A stretch of DNA of 64,000 nucleotides, taken from NCBI RefSeq assembly GCF_910593785.1, contig NZ_CAJVAP010000018.1, positions 1-64,000 on the forward strand, in the 5' to 3' direction. The translations under genes and the position numbers were made by a program. The stretch comes from Leucobacter soli. Its GTDB lineage: Bacteria; Actinomycetota; Actinomycetes; Actinomycetales; Microbacteriaceae. The notes beneath the pieces were generated by a model that saw only the letters and a list, made by a program, of their open reading frames with translations, did no database searches and was not told the origin of the DNA. Of this stretch, positions 55,193-64,000 are shown piece after piece; the first letter of the stretch is position 1; each line of letters begins with the position of its first letter.

Positions 55193-55755
55193 GCGAGCCC
55201 CGCGAACGCACGGCGAGCGCACTCGTCGTCATCGACATGCAGCACGTCTTCCGCGACGCGGACAGTCAGTGGGCGACGCCGGGCTACGACCGGGCGGCCG
55301 AGCGGATCTCGCGGCTGACCGACGCCTACCGGGGCGAGGTGATCTGGACGCGTTTCGTGCGGGATCCGCAGGAGTCGGGCAGCTGGTCCGACTACTACGC
55401 GCGCTGGAACGAGTGCCGCGAGCCCGAGGACTCGCCGGTGTGGGATCTCACCATGCCGGTCGCCGATGGCGATGACATCGTGAGCCTGCCGACCTTCTCG
55501 AAGTGGGGGGAAGAGCTCGCGGGGCTCACCAGCGAGCGGCAGCGGCTCGTCGTCTGCGGCGTCGCCACCGACTGCTGCGTGCTCTCCACCGTGCTCGGAG
55601 CGGTCGATGCGGGCAAGCACGTGACGCTCGTGGCCGATGCCTGCGCCGGCGTCACCGATCGCGCGCACGAGCAGGCGATCGAGCTGATGGGGCTGCTCGG
55701 CCCGATGGTCGAGGTCGTCACGACGGAGGAGCTCGTGGCGGCCCGGGTGGGCTGA
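55189..55755 (+). CDS. isochorismatase-fold cysteine hydrolase (amidohydrolase)
   Basis: The 188-residue enzyme has the family's Asp in VVIDMQ and the nucleophile Cys with its cis-peptide motif GVATDCCVLSTV, close to nicotinamidase, N-carbamoylsarcosine amidase and RutB. In the usual catalytic-Lys region it reads VSLPTFSKW, where K-P-x-Y-S would be expected, so the Lys seems replaced by Leu, though a shifted Lys in FSKW could serve. It would hydrolyse an amide or carbamoyl product of the pathway. It is the last gene of the plus-strand set and is followed by a terminator. Confidence 0.88.
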   Translation: MSEPRERTASALVVIDMQHVFRDADSQWATPGYDRAAERISRLTDAYRGEVIWTRFVRDPQESGSWSDYYARWNECREPEDSPVWDLTMPVADGDDIVSLPTFSKWGEELAGLTSERQRLVVCGVATDCCVLSTVLGAVDAGKHVTLVADACAGVTDRAHEQAIELMGLLGPMVEVVTTEELVAARVG

Positions 55756-55807
55756 GGCGCTCCGTCCGCCCGCACTCGCTCGACCGCCGATCCTGTCGGA
55801 TCGGATC

Positions 55808-55842
55808 CAGGACCGTCGCCGATTCGTTCGGCGGCGGTCCTG
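55808..55842 (+). terminator. intrinsic terminator after the amidohydrolase
   Basis: CAGGACCGTCGCCG pairs with CGGCGGCGGTCCTG (one mismatch) around a short loop, and TTCCGTCTCC follows. It closes the plus-strand half of the catabolic island. Confidence 0.75.
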
Positions 55843-55953
55843 TTCCGTCTCCAGCGGCCTCTCTCTCTTCATCTCTTCTTCTTCTCTCTTCCCATCCTGC
55901 GGGCCCTCGGCCTTCTCGCCGCAGTAGGGGAGAGCCGCGAGCGGGGAGGATCT

Positions 55954-56037
55954 CGCAGTTCGGGCGGAGATCTCAGTTCGGGAGGAGCCCCTGGGCGGTT
56001 TCCGTCAGCCCGATCTGCGATCTCCGCCCGAACTGCG
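55954..56037. repeat. 84-bp palindromic intergenic element
   Basis: Perfect 19-bp arms (CGCAGTTCGGGCGGAGATC and its complement) enclose 46 bases. A second degenerate copy of the unit (TCAGTTCGGGAGG) follows the left arm in direct orientation, the same architecture as the 503-573 and 37904-37988 elements although the sequence differs. The surrounding 509-bp gap (55756-56264) also holds a pyrimidine-rich tract and a GTCGCTGC/GCAGCGAC hairpin near 56069. Confidence 0.7.
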
Positions 56038-56188
56038 TGTCGTCGAAGCGTGTAGCCCCCAGATTGTGCCGCGCGCCGTCGCTGCGGATCCCTTGCAGCG
56101 ACCCGGACGGTGCCCCTGCCGCAATTCCCAGCCGGATCGCAGGAACTCGAGTCTGCGACACTGGCGCGATCGCGACCGTCCGAGTAAA

Positions 56189-56209
56189 CTTGAGTCACAT
56201 TCACTCAAG
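56189..56209. promoter_or_regulatory. HAIR operator (HspR binding site) of clpB
   Basis: CTTGAGT, seven bases, ACTCAAG is an exact match to the HspR-associated inverted repeat of actinobacteria. It overlaps a possible -10 box TAAACT (56185-56190) and lies 55 bases before the clpB start. Confidence 0.93.
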
Positions 56210-56264
56210 TTTGCGATCCGGCCGACCCGGCCGCCGCAACGCTTGCTGATCGAGAGAGGGAGAC

Positions 56265-58505
<2,241 letters not shown>

Positions 58506-58589
58506 CCCGCGCGCCGGTCGGCCGTCTGCGGCCAGGTGTACGGTGGATCGTGTCCGCGGAAGCGGTCGGCGAATCGGGGAGCGTGGCTG

Positions 58590-59897
58590 ATGGCGGGGTC
58601 GACGAAGGGCGTGCTGCTGCGCTTCGCCCCCATGATCTACGGCCCCACCGTGCTGTTCGCGATCGGCGAGGGCGCTGTCGTACCGCTCATCCCGATCCTT
58701 GCCGCTCGCCTCGGCGGAGATCTCGCCGTCGCGGGTCTCGTGGCCTCCGCTCTCGTGGTCGGACAGCTCTGCGGCAACCTGCCCGCGGGCTGGCTCGTGG
58801 CGCGCTTCGGCGAGCGGCTCACGATGGCCGGCGCCGGCGGACTCGCCCTGCTCGGCGTGCTCGGCCTCATCCTCGCGCCATCGCTCGGGCTCCTCGCCGC
58901 CGCGGTCTTCGTGATCGGGCTGTGCGCCGCCGCCTTCGGGCTCGCGCGCCACGCCTTCATGACGACCCGGGTCCCGCTCTCGTTCCGGGCCAGGGCGCTC
59001 GCCCTGCTCGGCGGCTCGTTCCGCTTCGGCATGTTCATCGGCCCGTTCCTCGCCGCACTGCTCCTCAGCCTCACCGGGACCGAGGCCTCGGCCGCCTGGC
59101 TCTTCGCGGCCTGCCTGGTCGCCTGCGTGCTGCTCGTGCTGCTGGGGCCGGATCCGGAGCGCAGTCTCGAGGCAGAGGCTTCGGCGCCGGCCGGGTCGTC
59201 GCGCGACGCCCGGCAGACGTCGCCGGTCGCCGATACCGGCGAGGCCGTGACCGGCGGCATCCGCCTGCCGGCGGCGCAGCGGAGCGAGGGGGTGTTCCGC
59301 ACCATGGCGCGCCACCGGCGAGTCCTCTCGCGGCTGGGGCTCACCGCGGCTTCGCTCGCGGCCGTGCGCTCGGCGCGCCAGGTCGTACTGCCGCTGTGGG
59401 GGCTCTCGCTCGGGCTCGAGGCGCACACGATCTCGCTCGTCGTCGGCATCGCCGGGGCGATCGACTTCGCGCTCTTCTACGCGAGCGGCCAGGTCATGGA
59501 TCGCTTCGGCCGGCTCTGGGCCTCGCTGCCCGCGATGCTGCTGATCGGCGCCGGGTTCCTGTTCCTGGCCTTCACCCACGAGCTGCCGGATGCGTCGATG
59601 TGGTTCGCCATGCTCGCAGCGGTGATCGGCGTGGGCAACGGGCTGTCGAGCGGGATCCTCCTCACCCTCGGGGCGGATCTCGCGCCGCGGCACGATCCGG
59701 CGCCCTTTCTCAGCTCGTGGCGCACGCTGACGGATGCGGGCGGCGCCGCGGCGCCGGTGCTCTTCTCGGCCATCGCGGCGATCTCGACGCTCGCGGTGGC
59801 CACGGGAGCGATGGGTGCGATCGCGCTGCTCGGCGCACTCGGCTTCTGGCGGTGGGTGCCGCGGTTCATCGGGCGGTCGGGGCCGGCGAGCGGGTAG
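58590..59897 (+). CDS. MFS transporter
   Basis: The 435-residue protein has twelve hydrophobic helices with the usual long central loop (residues about 195-240). The inter-helix motif GWLVARFGERLTMAG between helices 2 and 3 and FARHAF/RFGMFIGPFLA segments fit drug-efflux MFS proteins. GGGGAG lies eight bases before the ATG; an earlier ATG would start in a hydrophilic stretch with no ribosome site. It converges on the XRE regulator gene with four bases between stops, and both stops lie in one hairpin. Confidence 0.88.
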   Translation: MAGSTKGVLLRFAPMIYGPTVLFAIGEGAVVPLIPILAARLGGDLAVAGLVASALVVGQLCGNLPAGWLVARFGERLTMAGAGGLALLGVLGLILAPSLGLLAAAVFVIGLCAAAFGLARHAFMTTRVPLSFRARALALLGGSFRFGMFIGPFLAALLLSLTGTEASAAWLFAACLVACVLLVLLGPDPERSLEAEASAPAGSSRDARQTSPVADTGEAVTGGIRLPAAQRSEGVFRTMARHRRVLSRLGLTAASLAAVRSARQVVLPLWGLSLGLEAHTISLVVGIAGAIDFALFYASGQVMDRFGRLWASLPAMLLIGAGFLFLAFTHELPDASMWFAMLAAVIGVGNGLSSGILLTLGADLAPRHDPAPFLSSWRTLTDAGGAAAPVLFSAIAAISTLAVATGAMGAIALLGALGFWRWVPRFIGRSGPASG

Positions 59898-59908
59898 TGC
59901 TCTACCCG
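59891..59908. terminator. hairpin containing both convergent stop codons
   Basis: CGGGTAG-TGCT-CTACCCG pairs perfectly over seven bases. Its arms contain the TAG stops of the MFS gene (plus) and the XRE gene (minus), so one small palindrome ends both genes. Confidence 0.45.
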
Positions 59909-60222
59909 GCCGTGCGGCGCGTACCGCCCTGCTCGCGTCGGGCCGCGATGAAGTCGCGCGCCGTCAGCTGATGCGGGCGTCCCCCGTACTGGGCGGCCGA
60001 GATGCCGGTGACGAACGCACCCGGATCCACCTCGAGCGCCGTCGCGATGCGGATCAGCGACTCCACCGTCGGGCTCGATGCTCCGCGCTCGATCTTGCCG
60101 ATCGTGGTCCAGTTCACCTCCGCGAGCTCGCCGAGATCCTCGAGCGAGACACCGAGCTCCTGCCGGGCGGCCCGGATCCGTCGGCCGATCTCGGCGGCTG
60201 CGGCGGAATGGTACTTGGGCAC
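59902..60222 (-). CDS. XRE-family helix-turn-helix regulator
   Basis: The 106-residue protein has a Cro/C1-type helix-turn-helix at about residues 12-68 (RIRAARQELGVSLEDLGELAEVNWTTIGKIERGASSPTVESLIRIATALEVDP). A short basic tail follows. The start is a GTG (VPKYHS). It is convergent with the MFS gene and divergent from the glycosyltransferases; its targets are not evident. Confidence 0.9.
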   Translation of the reverse strand: MPKYHSAAAAEIGRRIRAARQELGVSLEDLGELAEVNWTTIGKIERGASSPTVESLIRIATALEVDPGAFVTGISAAQYGGRPHQLTARDFIAARREQGGTRRTAG

Positions 60223-60408
60223 CGGTCAAGCGTGCTCGGCGCAAGTGGGAAAAGCCAGATATCGAACGCATAGTGATCAAATGCACAGCGCGTGAACGCA
60301 TCATTCAGGTCGTCCCCGGCGCAGCGCGAGACCGTCCCCGATCTCAGCGAATAGACTGTACCCGGTCCGCGATCGGCGGACTCCCCGACCGAAGGACGCC
60401 CGCCCCCC

Positions 60409-61596
60409 GTGAGCCCTAACGATCGCCCCGACCGACTGCGCATCCTCATCGGGTGCGACACCTTCGCGCCCGACGTCAACGGCGCGGCCAGATTCTCCGA
60501 ACGGCTCGCCGCCGGGCTCGTCGAGCGCGGCCACGACGTGCACATCATCGCCCCCGCGCAGCGCTACCGGCGCTACCGGGCGGCCACGGAGGTCATCGAG
60601 GGGCAGCCCATGACCGTGCACCGCCTGCCCGCGGTGCGCTGGCTCCCGCACGACTGGCTTCGCTTCGTCTGGCCGTGGCGCTCCAAGCACTACGCGCGCA
60701 AGGTGCTGAGCGCGGTGCAGCCCGACGTGGTCCACATCCAGTCCCACATCGTGATCGGCCGGGGGCTCGCCAGGATCGCCCGCCGCCGCGGCATCCCCAT
60801 CGTGGCGACGAACCACGTGATGGCCGAGAACATCCTCGACTTCACCGTGATGCCGCCGCTCATCGACAAGCTCGTGCTCAAGCTCGCCTGGGACGACGCG
60901 CTGCGCACGTTCCGGATGGCGCGCGCCGTGACCACGCCGACCCGTCGCGCCGCGGAGTTCCTCGAGCGCACGGTCGACATCACCGGGGTCATCCCGATCA
61001 GCTGCGGCATCGATCGCCGCAACTACCGGCCGGATCCGAGCCCGCGCGAGCAGCGCCGCGTGCTGTTCGTCGGCCGGCTCACCACCGAGAAACGCGTCGA
61101 CGTCACTCTGCACGCGCTCGCCCGGCTCGATCCCGCGCTCGACGTGCGCTACGACGTGATCGGCGGCGGCGACCAGCTCAAGCACCTCGAGCAGCTCACC
61201 CAGCGGCTCGCGCTGCAGGACCGCGTCACCTTCCACGGCAGGCTGGACGACCCGCAGCTCATTGAGGCCTACTCGAGCGCCTCGGTATTCGTCATCTCGT
61301 CGATCGCCGAGCTGCAATCCATCGCCACGCTCGAGGCGATGGCATCCGGCCTGCCGGTGATCGCCGCCGACGCGGTCGCGCTGCCGCATCTCGTGCACGA
61401 CGGCGAGAACGGCTACCTCTTCGAACCCGACAACGATGCGCAGCTGGCGGACCGACTCACCGAGGTGCTCACCGCTCCGCACGAGGAGTGGCTCCGGATG
61501 CAGAACGCGTCGCTCTCCGGCGTCGCCGTCCACGACATCAACCGCACCCTCGACACCTTTGAGGCGCTCTACCGCGGCGAACCGGTCCCGGAGTAG
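60409..61596 (+). CDS. glycosyltransferase, GT4 family
   Basis: The 395-residue GT-B enzyme has an N-terminal acceptor domain (LRILIGCDTFAPDVNGAARFSERLA), VHIQSHIVIGRGLA, and a C-terminal donor domain with VLFVGRLTTEKRVDVTLHA, VIGGGDQL and the E-x7-E region SSIAELQSIATLEAMASGLPVIA. This resembles alpha-mannosyltransferases of the PimB/MgtA kind. The start is a GTG, about 50 bases after a TAGACT -10 box. It is followed after 12 bases by a second GT4 gene, so the two probably act in one glycolipid or wall-glycan pathway. Confidence 0.92.
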   Translation: MSPNDRPDRLRILIGCDTFAPDVNGAARFSERLAAGLVERGHDVHIIAPAQRYRRYRAATEVIEGQPMTVHRLPAVRWLPHDWLRFVWPWRSKHYARKVLSAVQPDVVHIQSHIVIGRGLARIARRRGIPIVATNHVMAENILDFTVMPPLIDKLVLKLAWDDALRTFRMARAVTTPTRRAAEFLERTVDITGVIPISCGIDRRNYRPDPSPREQRRVLFVGRLTTEKRVDVTLHALARLDPALDVRYDVIGGGDQLKHLEQLTQRLALQDRVTFHGRLDDPQLIEAYSSASVFVISSIAELQSIATLEAMASGLPVIAADAVALPHLVHDGENGYLFEPDNDAQLADRLTEVLTAPHEEWLRMQNASLSGVAVHDINRTLDTFEALYRGEPVPE

Positions 61597-61608
61597 CCGG
61601 GCGGCACG

Positions 61609-62847
61609 ATGAGCACAGGATCCGCCGGGCGGCCGACGCGCCTTCTCTTCGACGCGCGCTACATCCGCACCGACTTCCACGACGGCATCAGCCGGTTCTC
61701 GGCCGAGCTTGCGCGGGCTGTGCAGGACGCGGCTGTGCAGGACGCGGCGTCGGGCGCTGGTCTCGACGTCGTCTTCCTCATCCACGACGAGGCGCAGCGC
61801 GCCTCGCTGCCGGAGGGCGCGCGGACGCTCACGATCCACGCCCCCACCTCGTGGCGCGAGCCGTTCACGGCGCTGATCCTCAACCGCCACCGGCCCGACG
61901 CGGTGTTCTCGCCGATGCAGACCATCGGCTCGCTCGGGCGGCGCTTCCGGCTGATCCTCACCCTGCACGACACGATCTACTATCGGCATCGCACCCCGCC
62001 GCGCGACCTGCCCGCGGCCGTGCGGTTCGGCTGGCGGCTGTTCCACCTGAGCTACCTGCCGCAGCGGCTCGTGCTGAATCGAGCCGACGTTGTCGCGACC
62101 GTGAGCGAGACCAGCCGCCGTCAGTTCGCCGCGGTGCGGCTGACGAAGCGGCCCGTCGTCGTGATCGCGAATGCGCCGCAGGACCTCGCGGAGCTGCTGC
62201 CTGCGGGGGAGACGGGGTCGGATCGCGGCTCGGCCGTGTCGTCTGGACCGTCATCCGCCCAGTCATCCGAGCCGCCATCGACGGGGTCGTCGGCGAGGTC
62301 GTCCGCACGCTCGTCGGAGCCGCCGCGGAACGTCGTCTACATGGGCTCCTTCATGCCGTACAAGAACGTCGAGACGCTCGTGCGCGGGCTGGCCGGCCTG
62401 CCCGAGCACACGCTGCACCTGCTGAGTCGGATCAGCGCGGATCGCCGTCGCGAGCTCGAGGCGCTCGCCCCCGCCGGGGCGCGGATCGTGTTCCACGACG
62501 GCGTCAGTGATGCCGAGTACGCGGCGCTGCTCGACGATCGGGCCGTGCTCGCCACGCTCAGCCTGGACGAGGGCTACGGGTTGCCGATCGCCGAGGCGCT
62601 CGCGTTCGGGGTGCCCGCGGTCGTCAGCGACCTCGAGATCTTCCGCGAGGTGGCGAGTGACGGCGCCGTCTTCGTGCCTGCGGAGGATCCGGCCGCGTTC
62701 GCGGCTGCGGTGCGCTCGCTGGACGACGACGAGACTCGTGCTGCGCTCGTCGCGGCCGGTACGGCGCATGCGCGGAGTTTCTCGTGGCGGCGCTCGGCGG
62801 AGCGGCTGCTGGAGACGGTGCAGGCGCTGGTGTCGTCCGCACGGTGA
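61609..62847 (+). CDS. glycosyltransferase, GT4 family
   Basis: The 412-residue GT-B enzyme has RLLFDARYIRTDFHDGISRFSAEL at the N-terminus, ILTLHDTIYYRH, and donor-domain blocks VVYMGSFMPYKNVETLVRGL and ATLSLDEGYGLPIAEALAFGVPAVVSD. Two features look recently expanded: two exact 15-bp units (61717-61746, encoding AVQDA twice) and a Ser-rich linker of about 35 residues between the two Rossmann domains, built of short S-S-x repeats. It is cotranscribed with the preceding glycosyltransferase. Confidence 0.9.
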   Translation: MSTGSAGRPTRLLFDARYIRTDFHDGISRFSAELARAVQDAAVQDAASGAGLDVVFLIHDEAQRASLPEGARTLTIHAPTSWREPFTALILNRHRPDAVFSPMQTIGSLGRRFRLILTLHDTIYYRHRTPPRDLPAAVRFGWRLFHLSYLPQRLVLNRADVVATVSETSRRQFAAVRLTKRPVVVIANAPQDLAELLPAGETGSDRGSAVSSGPSSAQSSEPPSTGSSARSSARSSEPPRNVVYMGSFMPYKNVETLVRGLAGLPEHTLHLLSRISADRRRELEALAPAGARIVFHDGVSDAEYAALLDDRAVLATLSLDEGYGLPIAEALAFGVPAVVSDLEIFREVASDGAVFVPAEDPAAFAAAVRSLDDDETRAALVAAGTAHARSFSWRRSAERLLETVQALVSSAR

Positions 62848-62980
62848 AACCCGGCGCCGCCGGGTGCACCGCGCCGCCGGGTGCACCGCCGCCGGCGGTT
62901 GCGCTGCCGGGTGGGGCTAAGAGCCTACGAGCGAGGTTCGCGCCGACGGCTCGGTCGGCCGGTCGCCTCCCTGCGCTGGG

Positions 62981-63607
62981 TCAGAAGCGCCAGACGACGG
63001 CCTGGAAGCCCTCGGGGGGCTCGGGGACCCACGCGGTCTCCTTGGTGACCAGGCCGCTGCCGGTGGGGACGTTCGACTGGATGATGGTGAACGTGCCGTC
63101 GTCGTGCTTCTCGGTGATGAGCAGCGTGTGCACGCCCGACACCCAGGACGTCGGGAAGTCGAGATGCTCGTACTGGACGATGTCGCCGGGCTGCGCGTCG
63201 GCAATGGTCAGCCGGGTGGCGCCCTGGTAGCTGTTCACGGGGTCCCCGCTGCCGGTCCACGCCGCGCCTCCGGAGGTGACCCAGCGGTGCACCGACGAGA
63301 TGCACTCGCCCGGCTGGTTCCAGCCGGTCGCACGGCTCGTGCCGACCTCGCTCTCGGCGAGCGCGATCGCGGCGTCCACGTCGTAGCTGTGCGGGGTGTT
63401 CGCAAGGGCGCTCATCGCGGTGAGCGCGTCGAGCGACTGGTCGCTGATCGTCGCGACCTTGGCGTCGAGCGACTGAGTGGAAGCCGGGGCTGCCGATACC
63501 TGAGAGAAGTCCTGCGTCGGGACCGCCGCGGCGGCCGGAACCGCGCCGAAAGAGAAGAGCACGGATGAGACCAGTGCCACGATGACGGGCTTCGTAGGAC
63601 GTGCCAC
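62981..63607 (-). CDS. secreted CHAP-like amidase/peptidase
   Basis: The 208-residue protein has a signal peptide ending near AAAA (residue 28), a short helical region and a papain-fold domain with nucleophile Cys in GECISSVHRWV, GDIVQYEH, and a catalytic His in GVHTLLITEKHDDG followed by FTIIQSN. This is the layout of CHAP-type peptidoglycan amidases. The GTG start has AGGAGA before it. The leader carries two hairpins, CGTCGAAC/GTTCGACG (63636-63654) and ATACGCC/GGCGTAT (63668-63687), which could regulate the message. I see no ydaO-type riboswitch. Confidence 0.82.
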   Translation of the reverse strand: MARPTKPVIVALVSSVLFSFGAVPAAAAVPTQDFSQVSAAPASTQSLDAKVATISDQSLDALTAMSALANTPHSYDVDAAIALAESEVGTSRATGWNQPGECISSVHRWVTSGGAAWTGSGDPVNSYQGATRLTIADAQPGDIVQYEHLDFPTSWVSGVHTLLITEKHDDGTFTIIQSNVPTGSGLVTKETAWVPEPPEGFQAVVWRF

Positions 63608-63865
63608 TCGTTCTCCTGCTCACGATTTCGGACGGCGTCGAACACGGTTCGACGCAGATAGACCCCCATACGCCCCAAAAGGCGTATCCCTCGATAGTAC
63701 GTTACCGTTCCGTTACATCGCAAACCTGGTCTAGCGGATTCCCAGACAGCCGGGCTCGCGGCCCCTCGATCCGGGAGCCCTCGGCACCCGTGGACCGCGG
63801 ATCCGCCGCCCCATTGCGCCGGAATCGGCGGCGCTGCGGCTCTGCGGCTCTGTGGCTCGGCAGGT

Positions 63866-64000
63866 TCAGCGGCTGCGTTCGCCCAGCCTGCCGAGGAAGA
63901 GCGCCTCGCCCAGGGCGATGCGCCGGATCTCCTCCGGGTGGACGCTCTCGTTGGTCGAGTGGATCCGGCAGTCCGGTTCGAGGACGCCGAGCAGCAGGAT
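63866..64000 (-). CDS. M20-family metallopeptidase, C-terminal end (partial)
   Basis: A minus-strand frame open to the window edge reads GVLEPDCRIHSTNESVHPEEIRRIALGEALFL before its stop. The H-S/A-x-N-E pattern with a preceding G-x-x-E-P is the closing motif of M20 peptidases and related deacylases, where the His is a zinc-binding residue. Only the last 44 residues are present. The 258 bases between it and the CHAP gene hold only that gene's leader and promoter. Confidence 0.7.
   Translation of the reverse strand: MLLLGVLEPDCRIHSTNESVHPEEIRRIALGEALFLGRLGERSR

Noticed and set aside
46396-55755. Direct assignment of the island as a Rut pyrimidine pathway
   Set aside because: No RutC or RutE homologue is present, the uracil NCS2 permease is replaced by BCCT and NCS1 transporters, and DUF1185, tautomerase and aldehyde dehydrogenase genes are extra.
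63608-63740. Possible cyclic di-AMP (ydaO) riboswitch before the CHAP-like gene
   Set aside because: Actinobacterial wall hydrolase genes often have one, but the conserved ydaO segments are missing; only two simple hairpins are present.

Overview
The window is uniformly GC-rich DNA with gene content typical of an aerobic actinobacterium. Family signatures (DUF3151, DUF1684, a DUF2470-heme oxygenase fusion, DUF5979 surface protein, an HspR/HAIR-controlled short ClpB, IdeR/DtxR-type iron boxes and many leaderless starts of the form TANNNT-N6/7-ATG/GTG) point to Microbacteriaceae, for example a Leucobacter-like organism. The family assignment is an inference; the sequence does not settle a species.

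Layout. 1-600: remnants of insertion sequences and a palindromic intergenic repeat. 634-3823: DUF1684 protein, dps with an iron box, yajQ, a DUF3151 gene and a decayed intergenic stretch carrying a partial copy of the DUF3151 tail. 3824-10412 (minus): an operon for peptide-type ABC uptake (binding lipoprotein, two permeases, fused double ATPase) ending in a C39-like peptidase. 10613-13273: purA, chorismate mutase and an actinobacterial conserved protein. 13469-21193: a giant secreted, probably wall-anchored protein with six DUF5979 repeats. 21249-24085: holB and a lipoprotein alpha/beta hydrolase, followed by tRNA-Thr(CGT) whose 3' end recurs twice downstream as att-like scars. 24606-28886: a NarL-type two-component system and a NatAB-type exporter. 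29072-33014: S4 protein, YigZ, exonuclease III, a 55-residue membrane protein, tRNA-Gly(CCC) and a beta-lactamase-fold lipoprotein that seems to lack its catalytic residues. 33115-41047: heme oxygenase, polysaccharide deacetylase, ABC exporter, DUF5067 protein and a second two-component system. 41072-45051 (minus): a ribD-ribE-ribBA-ribH operon behind an FMN riboswitch, with a truncated second copy of the promoter plus 5' riboswitch just upstream. 45317-55755: a catabolic island. 56265-64000: HspR-type ClpB, an MFS transporter, an XRE regulator, two GT4 glycosyltransferases, a CHAP-like secreted protein and the 3' end of an M20 peptidase.

The most interesting region is the 45.3-55.8 kb island. 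A GntR/FCD regulator heads a minus-strand operon (two DUF1185 proteins, alpha/beta hydrolase, aldehyde dehydrogenase, tautomerase, luciferase-like monooxygenase). It is divergent from a plus-strand set (SnoaL-flavin reductase fusion, BCCT transporter, NCS1 transporter, isochorismatase-fold amidohydrolase). Together they contain every part needed for uptake and two-component flavin-dependent opening of an N-heterocycle or N-methylated betaine, followed by aldehyde oxidation and amide hydrolysis. Both divergent promoters look leaderless, with palindromic TTGNATNCAA-type sites overlapping the start codons. The rib operon next door makes the flavin such a monooxygenase consumes.

Recurring themes that gene calls alone do not show: several unrelated palindromic intergenic elements, 15-bp in-frame minisatellites in at least four genes, and about a dozen leaderless genes whose -10 box fixes the start codon.
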